Source of the DNA: Gyrodactylus bullatarudis
Taxonomy: Eukaryota > Platyhelminthes > Monogenea > Gyrodactylidea > Gyrodactylidae
Assembly (NCBI GenBank): GCA_012064415.1
Contig: SSNU01000220.1
Span: forward strand, 162,604-226,603
Direction of reading: 5' to 3'
DNA length: 64,000 nucleotides
Shown here: one piece after another, positions 1-12,287 of the stretch
Layout of the letters: every line of letters begins with the position of its first letter
How positions within the stretch are numbered: the stretch's first letter is position 1
Notes under the pieces: generated by a model
Seen by the model: only the letters and a program-made list of their open reading frames with translations
What the model was told of the DNA's origin: nothing
The model's database searches: none
Position numbers and translations under genes: made by a program

Positions 1-1
1 T

Positions 2-134
2 TTTAAAACATGAAGAAAATTACGTCCCGAATGAAAATCTCATCTTGGACAGTCTTATATGCGTTCCAATGACATTCAAAACTAATTTTGAAGGCTTAAA
101 CTCCGGTGATTTTGAAGAAACTTTTAAAGATTGA
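2..134 (+). CDS. Possible last exon of an unknown gene, cut by the window edge
   Basis: An open frame runs from the window edge to a TGA at 132-134 (43 codons). It contains the stretch KHEENYVPNENLILDS and ends acidic (GDFEETFKD). The start lies outside the window. A similar NYVPNE stretch occurs in the (+) exon at 14605-14770, so the two could be terminal exons of related genes, but the shared block is only six residues. I do not recognise a family. The call rests on composition and that resemblance only. Confidence 0.3.
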   Translation, partial: LKHEENYVPNENLILDSLICVPMTFKTNFEGLNSGDFEETFKD

Positions 135-1469
135 CTGTGCTTGTTACTAACAAGTTGTCAGAATCTGACAATGTTAGAATAACATGTTATTTTAAATCTT
201 AATATATCTTTTTTTATTCATCTTACTTTTAAGTAACGAGATGTCTTAAATGAAAAATGCTGTTATACAATTAAAAATTATTTGTAAATTAATCAAGAAT
301 CTATGAGCAGTAGATTATTCGTTAATTTCAGTAAAATTGCCCATTTTTATTTTTTCCACAAATTTAGTAGTCAAGGTTTCAAAATTTTATCTATTCTCAA
401 TAGATGAAATATATATATGTTACGTGCAATGCAGAAACTAAAAACAGTGTATAAACTGCTCGTTTGCATGAACAATGTAGAAAATGAGTTTCTACATTGC
501 ATGTTTTATTATTTTTTATTCATCTCTGCCCTTGGCGTATCGAATATTTAATAAAATTAGTTATAAATTGTATTAGTATATCAATCTATTCTCAACCCTT
601 CTCTCGTAAAAAGGTAAAATTTCAGGTTTTCTAACAAAAGAAAAGTTGAAAAAATTTTTCTCAAATCCAAATTTTTTAATTTAGCATGGAAAATATTGCA
701 TTTGAGCAAAATATGATTGTAGTTTGCGACCTGGAACAAATCCATGCTCTATAATCCTCAGCATTTAGAAAAAACTATCCCGAGATTAAGAAAAAAATAA
801 GTGGTGATTATTCCTGACCAAATTCATCATCCCATATAGCAAGGAACCAACATCTGTACATCAGGAAGAGTCTGTAGCAAAATTAGCTAAAGTAGAGGTC
901 AGTCAGACTTAAATTTAGTACAATTATATTCAGCATAAAATTTTGCTTCTATTCAAAAATTTCAATTTTAAAATTATTTTCAGATTTCGGAGGATTTTAG
1001 ATAATTAATTATTTAAAGTTTAGTCCAATCGCGAAAAAATCAATAGACTAACGTTTACGGTTTTTGCAAAAATTAATTTTTTAAATTTGTGGAAATTTGG
1101 AATTTTTGTTTTTTCCAATTATCTTAGAAGTTATAGTCAATTTTTCAGATCTGAGAACAGATTTGGAATCAGTGCAAAAAATTACACCGGTTTTACTTTA
1201 ATTTTGAATTTTTCATGACCCCCTGTGTAATCAAAAAAGTCATTTTTCGTTTTCAATCCCATTTCCCTCCTCCATGATTCCTCTGTTATCACCTGTACTA
1301 CAAATTCTTGATAATCTTATTGTATTTTTATATCACTGGGTTTACATGATACAAATTATAATTTTGGTTTAAAAGTTTTAAATTAAAACTTCCTACCGTT
1401 CTTTTTCAGTATGTAATTCAAACTTTATATGTTCATTTATGTTGGCAGGAGTTCTATGTAGTAGAAATC
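135..1469. other. Intergenic stretch without a supported gene
   Basis: No long frame or recognisable domain. A small possible (+) exon lies near 841-900: it follows a TATAG acceptor, reads KEPTSVHQEESVAKLAKVE and ends near a GTCAGT donor-like site. It could not be joined to anything. The rest is AT-rich with short homopolymer runs. Confidence 0.4.
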
Positions 1470-4400
1470 CTACTCTTCCCTTGACACTGCCATCAATATG
1501 TCATGCAATGATGTTCGAAATGGTATCTTCCCCTTTTTCATATTTTCGTTGGTGAAATTCTCTTTCAAATATCCAAATGATTTTAGTATTGGATTTTTGA
1601 ATAGTGAGCCAAAATCCGGGTGATAATTTGTGAAACTAATCAGAACTGGACTGACGTAAAGAGGATAACCGAATGGCGGATCAAGGCTGGAGTTAATGAG
1701 GTTATTGAGCATTTTTTTATTTGCCTGAATACTTGCTCGTTCGCATCTGGTCGTCTTGCCATAAACCTGCTCTTCAATTTGACTGGACCAGAGGCCTCTG
1801 ACTATTTCTGAATTTAACTAAGAACAATTATTAATAATTCCCTTTCTTAGAATATGATGAATTATGATGATGCTAATAGTTGTCATAGAATTTTACATTC
1901 TGTCCACCAATTAAACAAAATTTTCATTTACAAATAAGTAATTAAACTTATGACTATCTTATTGAATAGTTTACGCTCTTTTAAATAATGCCAAATGTAC
2001 AATGCCAAAGGATCACGTCAAAAAATCCAGTTTAAATCTTAAAATCTTTAAACATTCAAAAATTCATGAAGATCCGAAAAAAGCAAAATCATTCAGCCTT
2101 AAAGGGTGTTCTCAAACGATCAAGGAACTTATAAGATATCTTTCTCACTCATTTAATCTTACATTGGTGGTTACATAAACCTGGTTGACATGAAGATGAG
2201 AATTTACTATTTAAAAACAAACTCAAAATTTTTCTCCGGACTCACAAAAAAAAATAATTTTTTGAAATCTGAACTGAATGAGCTAATAAGATGTGGATAT
2301 TCAAAAAATATTCCGAAAAAATTTCAATTTGACAAAAATTAGGCCGTTTTTCGAATATCGAAGATGTACCAAATTTCCACTTTTGAACCCAAATTTTTAT
2401 CGATTTCGATGATTCGAAGCAGTCAAGTACAAATATTTGGAATCAAGATTAGACGAAGAATTCGAATTCACCTTCAGAAGTCCACTGAAATTTTTCATTA
2501 CTGTGGGAAATCGAATCATTTGAATTTTCCGATTATCACAAAGGCAAATTATCCAAAATCTGAAAGTTGATCTTTTTCTCGGAAACAGTAAGATCCTCGC
2601 TATCTCAATGGTCAAATTCGATATATTTGTCTAATGTTTATTTGAATTCTATGGGTATGATTACTCAAAATTACCTTAATGAGGGTCAGATTGGTTCAAG
2701 TCATTGAAAAATTTAAAATTCATTCAATCTTTGGATGGACTACGCTGCCAAACACTAAGGAGTTTCTCACTTTGAGTACTTTACAATTTATCAACTTCTT
2801 TTTCATCATGATAATACGATAGCATTCACCAGGATCAAGGTTCTTATTATACTGAAGAGTTAGGAGATTTGGAAAGTCATCCATTAATGCTTGAGCCCAT
2901 TTCGGGTCGTTTTCTGGGCAGATGAGACAGTCTCTTTCGTAATCATAGATTGAATCATAAAACTCTTTTGGATCATCCGACGGGGAAAGTATGAAGCTTT
3001 CCTGAAATTTTGATGGAGAAATAAATATGATTTTCAAGAAGTAACCCTTGAGTGAAAATTTTATTTTTGCTAATGAAAGTCTTAATACAAATAGAGGTGT
3101 ATGTACCTAAAAGTTTCATTCTAGGGGTAAAAGAGAAATCTACTCTCTAATTTCGATTGTTCATCAAAATTAAACCAAGTTCAAATTACAGCTATTCTCA
3201 ATGAATTTGGAAATTTACTATTTTTAAAAAAATAAAATTTTCTCATCAACGTCTGAGAATATTTTGGAAACCGAATAGCTTTCTGAACCCCTTGTAACCA
3301 TTCAGATAGAGTCAGTAGGAACAAAGAAATTTTTCATTTTACTGGAATTCTATTGTATTATTTTGTTGTTGACCAATCAGAGTACTGGAATTTTATAGTT
3401 TTTATTGGTAAAGCGATTTTTCGTATGAAAAGGTTCAATGGGTTTTAGATCAAATTAAATGGCACACTTTTACCAATTTAAGAAAAAAATTTAGAAAGCA
3501 TATCAAGTTTCTAGCTGGCGCGATTTTTCCCTTTTTTAAACTTTGAATTCCTGAAACTTAAAATGTCCCCTAATTTTTATGCTTACATGAAATATTTTCA
3601 ACGCCATTCTTGTGGCCAATGGAATTATTTCCAGAACCAGATTGTGTTTATTGTTAACTTTGAGATTAATTTCTTCAGCATTAAGTGGATCATAAAAGAA
3701 ATCGTACAGAACACTAATGAAGGACCTTTGCTCTTGAGACTCGTGAATCAGGTAATTCAAATAGGATAAAATATTTTTGATGATCAAGATCCTTTCCTCT
3801 TCGTTTAAGAGGGTTTTAACATCAGGTATTTCGGTTCTATTAAGACAGAGCATTGCAAATTCTGAGCACTGTGCTAATAACTCATCCGGACATAAATCGA
3901 CATATGAAGGCGCCTCTGAGAAGGCGATTTTGATTTCTTCAATGCTTTGTTTTGCCAAACATGACTCATCTTTATTCTCGTAGAATAATTCTATCAAGTC
4001 TTTTGATTTAGTCATATAATACATAAAAGACTATAAAAATATAAAAGATAATTTAGTTTCATCATTTCATTAGAGATGTATAGGTTTACTTTTTCTCAGA
4101 GAAATATTCAAGTTTAAAAATTATTCGAGTTTTTTATATCAGAATAGATTAAGAAACATTCAATAGGATATTTATTTCATGACTGAATCGTTTGAGTGAG
4201 AGTTGCATTACCTTTAATATTTTCCATCGAAGTTTCAGGGACCAGAGTTCTAAAAGTGTTTAAAGAGAGACTGAAAAGAACTAAAAGACAACTAACCATA
4301 AGAAAGTGGTTGATAAACTGATCTCGATATTCGTTAAATTGCAATGAAGAATTGGCATTCACATTTGAAATTGAATAACCATGAAATATGTAGGGATTTG

Positions 4401-7400
4401 TTTCATAATTCCATGAGCTTGTCTTCATCCTGAATATTCTTCGAATGGGCAGGAAGAAGAAGTGAAAAACTCGACTGGCTTTCATCTGGATTTCATGAAA
4501 ACGCTTAATAAATAAGTTTCCATTCGATTCGAGGTTGGAACTTCTAAAAACTATTTTAAAGAATTATTGGATAAATAACTTGAATCAATTTCAGAATGAC
4601 TGTAATGGAGTGTCTTGAGGAGCTCCATGGCTTCAGAGTTGTGACAAAATGTTCTCTCGAGTTCAAGACCCCGTAATTTGAAAGATATAAACCCTAGAAA
4701 TGATTAAACTGAATGACCAACCTGAGCCGATTTCAAGAAATTGCAAAATAATCTGCATATCATCCAACTGTAAGAGATGAATATCCCCAGGTTCAACCTT
4801 GCCACCAGAAAAGCGGCCCATCTTAATATCCCCAGCCAGAGATAACTGAAGACGATAAGCAATCTGATGGTATGACAACTGATAAAAGTCTAATTTCTCC
4901 AAAATTTGTGACGTGAAATATCCCTTATCTGTTATGCTATGGTAAAGATAAACGAATGAAAGGATTTTTTCTTACTTTGCTGTCTCGAAAAATGCAATAG
5001 GAATTTGATGTCCTGAAAAGTAGATTGGAAAGCCTTTTTTCGGTTTTATTGGACACGAAAAAAATGTCGTATACAGAATGACGAAGCAAGTTGTGCATAA
5101 ATCTATAAATGATTAAGCTCTATTTTTACGTGGTAATCTCATGAATGATCCAACACAAAAGGTAAATTTCCCCATCGAATAAGTGTAGACGAAATGAAAC
5201 TTATTCATAATCTCATGGTACTAAAATTAAGTTTTGTTGAAATCTTTTTTACTTACTTTATAGAGAATAATAGAGATTAGAAAGAAATCGAGAATGATAC
5301 TCTCTGTATTGCCACTGTAACCCATTAATAGACATATGAATATAATTTTATATCCATGGAGAGGATTGGAGAAATTAATTTTTGCCATTTTAATGCTCGA
5401 TAGAGTTATTACAAAGGTTCCAAAACTGAAAGAAATTAATCCTCCATATAAATCTAAGCAGAATCAAAGGGTTCTGGTTCAACCATTGATGAATATAGTA
5501 CAGTAGTATCCGAAAAACTTGAGCGAGAACTGATACAAAGGTACAAATACTGTAATTTTATATATTTAAAAGTTTTTTTCTTGCTCAGATTGAAGCTAAT
5601 AAAACCTTTCAAGATTTTTAATGGTGTATTCTACGTTATTTCTATACTTTATGCAGTTCGTTAAAGGAGATATAAAGTTGTAAGAAAACCATTTGAAAAC
5701 ATAAACTATTCTGAAAAACTATTCTCAAATTTTGATTTGCAGCTAAAATCTCATTTTTTCGAGCTTTATTCTTCTTCTTATCTATGGTCAAAATAAGTTT
5801 TTCAGGATCAAGGTTAAACAAGAAAATCATTAATGCTGTTCTAATTCATAATCTCATTATCGTTTGGCAGCTGAATTTCAATTTTTTGATCTTTTTTTTT
5901 AAATTTTGATAAATCAAAAATAGCTTTCTAGTCTAATTGTGATCCTAATAAATTGAGCATTCTGCCACATTCGAATTGATAAATATTCAGCTCAAAATTC
6001 GAAAAACTGAGATTCTGGCGCCAAATCGAAATTTTGAAAATGACCTTATTTATCAAAAAAAAATTATTTTCAGAATTATTTTTCTTTAGTAAAAGTACGC
6101 CAAAAACTCTCTAACTCCAAATAAAATAATACAATTCACAAACCATGTACAACTTTATGATCGTAAATTATTGCAAAAGCAAGATTTAATAGAGTTACAG
6201 ATAAATTTTCCTTAATGAATTGCATTATTTCGTTTTTTCACAGCTTCCTTATTGAATTTCTTCTTTCAATAATGACAATTTAAAAAAACTATTCCTTAAT
6301 GAATTTCGTGAGTTCTTTATTGAACTTTATATTTTCCTTAACGAAAAGCATAAAGTATAGTTCCCTATCTTGCTCAATATTAGGTCTTTGTAGGTTTCCA
6401 GAGATACCTAAAGTTACTAACTTAGTTATCAGAAAGAGTTGATTCATTTTAAGAACATCATTAAAATCAGAAAAAAGTACTAAATCTGCTTATGCTATTG
6501 TTTTATATAGTATAGGATAACTAACTTTAGACCAAATTTATTGATAATTCTTCTTTCTGAAGTTATCACAGCAATGATGAATATGATCGGGTAAGTAAAG
6601 TACTTCTGGACTGCCTTCAAAAAGTTCACGATAAACTCGGTTAAGCCAATTGCATTCTTATTCAGTTGAGTACGATATATTATTGGCATTAGAATTTGAT
6701 GGCTTAGCATTTGCCAAGGATAGCTCTGTAGGAAAAAATTAAGCAACAAAATCATTTATCGACGGAATAATCACATTGTTTATTACAAACTCTATAGTAT
6801 GACACATCTGTAAAATAATAAAGTTTCTTTTGGTTTTGCTGAATCTAAATTAGTATTTTCAATTGAAATTATATAGAGTTGCTTCAGTTTTTCAACTAAT
6901 CGGACTTCTAACAAAACTAGAAATTCATTTATTTTTAAAATATGATTTCAATTAAGGATATTGTAGCTAGCTGTGACCCCACTTTGATAGAGGACACTTG
7001 CTAAAAGAAAATGAGAGAAACATTTTTTCAGAATACCGAAAAACTGGTTGGTTTTAAACAGAAGAAAAGTTTTTCTAATTTAAATTTGTAGGATAGATGT
7101 TTTTTAACATTGGTTTTGAGCTGGGTCACCGATGTCATGACATTTAAAGTAAAAAGATGCCAGGGTTTTTCTCACAAATAAGGCCTTTATTTCGGGCATA
7201 CTCATCAGTGTGATACATGCCAAATATATAGGTTTTTAGAATTAAATTATTGGTTTAGAATCGAATTTCAAGAACAATCTAAACCAATAATTTAATTCTA
7301 AAAACCTATATATTTGGCATGTATCACACTGATGAGTATGCCCGAAATAAAGGCCTTATTTGTGAGAAAAACCCTGGCATCTTTTTACTTTAAATTTGTA

Positions 7401-9436
7401 GCCTTTTAGAAATAGTTTTTACAGATTTCCAGGTTTTGAATTTATGTTAAAATTTATTAAAACTTTAGTGAATATTCCAAATTTCAACCATCAGACTCCT
7501 AAATATTCCCACAATGATTTTCTTTTTCAATAGTACAAAAACGTATTGAGGACCACAAAAGTTTAAATAGATTTTGAAAGAGAGAACAAATTCAAATTAT
7601 TACTTTGTTGAATTCTGGATAGAGGTAGAATAAACCGAAACCACAGACGCAGTAACACCACATGAGAACTTTAAGAAATATTTCTGAAGTCAGGTAAACA
7701 AAAATCACTGTTAGTAATGCATAGAGTGTTGCAAAAGTAATTGCCATTATAAAATCATAAATGATTCTTTCTCTTGCAATCGTACTCATTAGTATGCCTT
7801 GGTATTTTTCCAGGTCATAAATTTCATTGCTGCGTGTGCCATGGTCTTCAATTCTTTCGTTGTCTACAAGTTGAATTGGATTAGAATAATGGAAAATCAA
7901 TAGTAAAAGTTAATTTTCAACTAATATCAATGAATCAATAGATATGAAATAAACTAAAAGTCATAAATTGAAATTAATTACTTTTTGAATAAAGTCTAAC
8001 TAACGAAATCTATTACTAAATCACAATCACGAAAAAATGAACTCACAATTCCTACTAAAATTTCTCTTAAAGCCACGGATCATCTCATTCAGTAAGATGT
8101 GAAATAATTTCCGCGAATTCGGAATTCTTGATTGGAGATAACTGAAGATGAGGATCATTGGAATGAACAGGATTAAGTGGTAACCTTTCCTTTCGTTATC
8201 ATCCCTCGAGGAGTCCTTGTTACCAAGATAAACAATGATGAAGCCAATAATGAGTATTGCGCAGCTCTTGATGAAGTTAACAATCGAGCCCAGCAGGCCT
8301 ATTGCAGCGGTCCCGCCAAAGACCAGAATCTCACACATTTCAAAGTAGAAGGTGAACAGCGTGTTGGGCTGTGCGACTAGGCCAAAGAAGCCGAGAACTA
8401 GCACCAAATGCATCCCGTAGTATGAGATTAGTCTCACACAGTACAAAATACTGATGGGCTGAATCGTTATTCCGTAAACGATCCCTGCGCTGAAATCATT
8501 CTCCAGGATCGGGTGTACAAGACGACCCCTTGACCTTTTGTCGAACACAACCCAGGCGTACTCCTGGCGATCAACGGTAAGCGTTGTGTTTTCTACAAAA
8601 GAGATGACAAGTCTTCTTACTTACTCAAGTATTGCCGAATCCTCGAGACCTCGGACTCTGAAATGTTCCTTGGGAAAGGCGGCAACTCCATTTTAAACCA
8701 ATAGTCATTCACAATGTACCCGGTAAAAACGAACACACTAGAGAAGCAAATGAAGGTAAGAATCCTGACAAATGGCATTTGTCGATTGAACCCGTGCAAT
8801 GAGCTAGCTGGATCTGGCTGAACAGACTTGATCAGGCTGAAGAGACAGCAAGTGACCACAAAACAGAGGAAATAATCGGATGGCATTTTGAAAGGACGTC
8901 CATCCGCTTCATAGCTCCACATTCGAGGATTGACGGAGTATGACAGCAGAACAGTAGCCAGATACGCTAATACAGTCGATAGAATTATTTCTAGCCAAGA
9001 GTTGTTCCTATACAAATAATCTGATTAAATCTGATTGCAAATTACAAGTCAAATAAATCTTCATAGGTTTTCTTATTGAACTTTCTCCACTGCTTTAGAC
9101 TGAAATATCTAAATATCCTTTCTCTCCATGGAATTCTATCCTCAATATCTTCTTCAGGTTCATCATCAGATGTATCTGGTATTTTCTTCTCAAAGATTCT
9201 TATCATTAATTTAAGACCGCCTATTAAAACACATGGTAAAAAGCCAAATAGATATCTTTTGATCGGGGATTCGTGTTGCTATTGTATTGATCATTAGATT
9301 ATCTTACTATCCCTTCAAAGTATAAGAGTGCATAGAAAATTCCAAATAATATCAAATGTATGATAAGATGTAATATTGTTGAGAGATGGTTTAGTGTGAG
9401 ACCTCCAGTGAAGCGGCCAATTATGTCATAGTTCAT
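1470..9436 (-). CDS. pcnx: Pecanex-family multi-pass membrane protein (15 exons)
   Basis: Pecanex proteins are ER-associated multi-pass membrane proteins; Drosophila pecanex is needed for Notch signalling. Exons: 9436-9308, 9278-9046, 9007-8625, 8592-8047, 7863-7604, 6725-6526, 5425-5257, 5220-5130, 5102-4976, 4936-4722, 4693-4580, 4550-4297, 4030-3587, 3001-2771, 1817-1470. They sum to 3744 nt (1247 residues plus stop), with all 14 junctions GT-AG and in phase. Family hallmarks by my recall: TGG in a short N-terminus before a hydrophobic helix, SLIKSVQPDP (about residue 178), FVYTY, SLAGD, KLRGLE, HGYSIS, ENDPKW, VRGLW and INSSLDPPFGYPLYVSP (about 1173). Roughly ten hydrophobic segments lie in residues 1-710, then the soluble pecanex C domain. 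An acidic linker (DTSDDEPEEDIED) replaces the very long disordered region of PCNX1, and the C-terminal tail is short, so this is a compact form. The least certain junction is 4580/4550. The ATG at 9436 is chosen by analogy with the short family N-terminus; the frame stays open about 18 codons upstream. Confidence 0.92.
2177..2640. repeat. Foldback/MITE copy in the last pecanex intron (GTTGACATGAAG family)
   Basis: Starts with the family terminus GGTTGACATGAAGATGAGAA and carries the AGACGAAGAATTCGAATTC core that also occurs near 25.0 and 31.5 kb. The right end is not resolved. Open frames on both strands inside it are by-products of the repeat. Confidence 0.6.
4551..5256 (-). other. Five ultra-short introns in the middle of pecanex
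   Basis: Introns at 5256-5221 (36 nt), 5129-5103 (27 nt), 4975-4937 (39 nt), 4721-4694 (28 nt) and 4579-4551 (29 nt). The first four are fixed by phase and by family alignment on both sides (FVYTY exon, FFSCPIKP exon, SLAGD exon, KLRGLE exon). The fifth is the only phase-compatible short solution I found that avoids the in-frame TAG. Its donor GTTATT is weak; a 50-nt alternative from a GTCATT donor also fits the phase. Confidence 0.78.
5640..6060. repeat. Degraded foldback-repeat fragment in a pecanex intron
   Basis: AT-rich segment with blocks shared with other foldback copies (GGCGCCAAATCGAAATTTT, TTTTCAGGATCAAGGTTAAA). It lies inside the 1100-nt intron 5426-6525. No coding content follows the pecanex frame here. 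Its ends are not visible. Confidence 0.4.
7142..7395. repeat. Perfect 118-bp inverted repeat with 18-bp spacer
   Basis: Arms 7142-7259 and 7278-7395 are reverse complements with no mismatch that I can find. The hairpin lies in the 878-nt pecanex intron (6726-7603). The arms contain no coding sequence. Perfect identity implies a recent foldback insertion or gene conversion; an assembly artefact is also possible. Confidence 0.9.
8593..9307 (-). other. Three ultra-short introns in the 5' part of pecanex
   Basis: Introns at 9307-9279 (29 nt), 9045-9008 (38 nt) and 8624-8593 (32 nt). Donors are GTAAGA, GTAATT and GTAAGTAAG; acceptors are ACAATAG, TTTGTATAG and TTTTGTAG. Removing each one joins two open frames (phase 0, 2 and 1), and the joined protein follows the pecanex family. 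The 29-nt intron has an internal CTAAT that could serve as branch point. Confidence 0.85.
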
Positions 9437-9584
9437 GAATTTTTGAATAAAGAATTTCAATCCCCTCGAAAGAGCTTTTAGTTTAGATTAACAATCCATA
9501 CTTTTTTCTTGAAAATTGAATAAGTTTTTGTTTAGTTCGACTTATTTCTTCATGAAATTTAATTTAAAAATAATCCTGAATTGA

Positions 9585-9960
9585 AAAGTTGGTTGATCTG
9601 AAGTTGAGAACCTATGATTTTTACGAAAACCTCGATATTTTCATCATGAATTCGAATTTTTAAAAGATTTTCCTGAATCCTACTCATGTTGTTCACTTTT
9701 ACCAGTTGAAGAAAAAATTTTTTTAATGAAAAATATGGCCATTTTTCAAATTTTATTTTGGCGCCAAAATCTTATTTTTTCGAACTTTGAACCGAAAATA
9801 TTTATTGTTTTGAAAGTTGGAGGCTGATCAAAAGAGGTTTTTCAGTATCAAGATAAGACAAGAAAGCTGACTAAAACCGTCAAACTACAGACAGTTACCC
9901 CATTTTTGAGAGATTTCGAATTATCGAAATTTTATTGATTTTCGTCGTGAAAATGATCGA
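9585..9960. repeat. Foldback/MITE copy upstream of pecanex
   Basis: Left end reads GTTGATCTGAAGTTGAGAAC and continues into CTCGATATTTTCATCATGAA, as in the complete copy at 61858-62316. The shared internal block TTTTGGCGCCAAAATC is also present. The right end is diffuse. It lies about 150 bp upstream of the pecanex ATG. Confidence 0.55.
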
Positions 9961-11175
9961 AAAATAGAATTTCAGCTCCCAAAAGCTAATAAAAAATTAC
10001 AAGTGCTCTCGAACATAGCAGAGAAGCATGAGGAGGTGTTACAGGCTAAGTTATGATCTGATCCAAACATTCGAAGAAGAAAGCTTTTGATTTTGCTAAT
10101 AAATCTTGAAATTTCGAATTTGTCTGGTATTCTGATAGGCCCAAAAGACTTAACTCGTACTTTTAGGCTTGATTATAGATTATCTCTTTTTATCCAACTA
10201 GGATGCTTGAAAAGATACATCAACAAAATCGGAAGCTTTCTTCTCGATTTTTTCTTCAGATATGAGACAAGTTCCTAGTTCATAGCTTGCTAATTAGTGG
10301 TCATTTGAAAATCTGCAAATTCCTAATGTTACAGCATTCACTATGAAGAATTTCTTTCATTTTTCTAGAGTTCATATTTATATATAGTTATTATTATAAT
10401 AGAATAAATCCATACCTTATCAATAAAAATTCAATAGAATATCCATATTTTCGGGCAAAATTCAGTATTTTTATCAAAAAAAGATTATACATGAATGTTA
10501 GTTTTAATAACTGTCATTATTCCTGGAAAAAGCCTCATTTCAATCTGGAATTCCATGAAAAATTGAAGGGAATTCATTTTCATTATTGGGCACGAAAAAA
10601 TTTCTTTACTCCAAGTGATTCATGTCAATCAAAGATATTTTGAAGAAATTAACCTGAAACAAAAGCTATCCTTCAATCATAGATAATTTATTTGTTTACC
10701 AATATTTTTTGAAACTTTTTATCAATATCAATGAGATCTTCAGATTTTAAACCACTTTTTTGTACAAACTTTCTTTCAAACTATCAATTCCAAGTATACA
10801 ATTAGACTAAATGGTCGAGGGCTTGCCCATCTACCATTAGACTTGAAATTCGATTTCTCTATGTAAATAGAGGCTTACTGAAACTACAGTAAGTTCTCGC
10901 TTGATCTTTGGATGTGTGAAATTTAATGTTATTAATTTGGCACTAACTTGAGATTTGAAATATGCCATAATTTTCTCAAAAATTGATTTTTTTGAAAATA
11001 ATCTAGATTAAAGGTAGATCAAAATAGATTTTTAACAAAAATACCATAAGTCTGAAGATAAATTTAATAGTTCAAGGTGCAATTCATCGAAAAATCTTGA
11101 TTCCATCTCAGAATATCAATTATAATTCCTGGGGTTTTCCATTTTAATAAACTTTAAAGTTAGACACGGATTCAT
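9961..11175. other. Intergenic stretch without a supported gene
   Basis: A 63-codon (+) frame at 10087-10278 shows no recognisable motif and is flanked by repeat-like sequence. The block near 10940-11060 (GAAATATGCCATAATTTTC) matches the foldback copy at 21.6 kb, so part of this stretch is repeat debris. Confidence 0.4.
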
Positions 11176-11712
11176 TTAAATTGATATTTTGTAATCATCT
11201 ATTTTCCTAAAAATTTTGATCAATCGTTGATAGTGTTGAGATTGCTCTCTTAATGCTGGGGCTCCAGCGAGGGCGGCGGCGATCTTGTTATCGAACATTG
11301 ACTTCATATCAGTCATCATAGCGGCATAACGGTCAAAGGCTTCGTTCATATTCTTGGTAACAGAATGCAGCAAATTGGCGGTTTCATTTACCAAGGGGTT
11401 TGGGAACTCGTCAAGGTCCACGGAAGCACCCTCAGTGGAACCTGAAAGAGATTTTGGAATTTCAGACATAGTAACGTGAATTTTTCAAATTGAAAAGACA
11501 ATAATGCCTCTCTTACGCAGAGGCTTTAAACAAAAAGATATATTTTCAAATTGTACATTTTGTTTATAATTATCATTTTCTAATTTGCTCTTTCTCAAAT
11601 TAGAATATTTTTGATGATCTTGATTACCAGACTTTGATGGATCACTACAATAGTCAATATGATCTTTCTTAATTCTCTTAGTTTCGCGAGCAGTGAGTTT
11701 AGAGAAAATCAT
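11176..11712 (-). CDS. Small helical protein, function not recognised
   Basis: Core frame 11469-11176 starts MSEIPKSLSGSTEG and reads on into long predicted helices (NETANLLHSVTKNMNEAFDR, then AALAGAPALREQSQHYQRLI), ending KIDDYKISI. GC content is clearly higher than in the flanks, which supports coding. Two gene models fit. One is a single exon of 97 residues. The other has two exons (11712-11517 and 11441-11176, 75-nt intron, donor GTAAGAG, acceptor TCTCTTTCAG) giving 153 residues in phase. The second adds a Lys/Arg/Asn-rich N-terminus starting MIFSKLTARE. The helical pattern is reminiscent of small coiled-coil subunits of lysosome-positioning complexes such as BORC or BLOC-1, but I would not assign it. 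Confidence 0.65.
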
Positions 11713-12287
11713 TCCTTGATTTCTTGTCAATTTAAGCTCAAGATGAGTCAGAATTTTTTATATTGTATCTGTTACCTAAGAGTACGAGAATTGTTTGAAA
11801 GAACGATGAAATTTTTCCATGAATAAGACATGGCTAGAGGATTTCACATTAAGCGGAAGAAATTTCTTAGTGGTTCTCATCGTTGATAACTTAACTTGAT
11901 AAAGTAGGGGTTTTATCTTGTCAATCAGAAAAGATATAGAAAAATGATTGTAGATTTAAACTAATCTTGAATCTGTGAATCAAATATGCTAAATACAGTA
12001 AATTTATTTTGACCGTCCTGCGTTTATGATACAACCTTGGCAAAGTAAACTAAATTATTTTCTATATAATGAAATTACTTTTAAGTAACAACAAACAAAT
12101 ATTATTTCAATCTGTATTTAATGATGAAAATACTTTGTATCTAAACTTCATTATTACAATTATTGTGTAAATGTTCTTTTTAGATATTCGAAATTGTACC
12201 TTTCGTTCATCTGCAGTGGAAAATTAGACTTCTTCTTTTTACTGTTAATTTTCTGTTTTTTTACAGCTCACATTATTTTGAAAATAT

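Noticed and set aside
1818..1825. Alternative acceptor (AAATTCAG, exon start 1807) for the last pecanex exon
   Set aside because: It would need a phase 1 donor that does not exist; the upstream TTCTTAG acceptor keeps phase and restores the family sequence before VRGLW.
2364..2615. Frames on both strands at 2.4-2.6 kb (and similar ones at 24.9, 31.6 and 33.0 kb)
   Set aside because: They lie inside foldback repeats that recur in the window, with frames not preserved between copies.
8177..8380. 67-codon (+) frame
   Set aside because: It is the complement of the large pecanex exon 8592-8047, whose frame matches the family.
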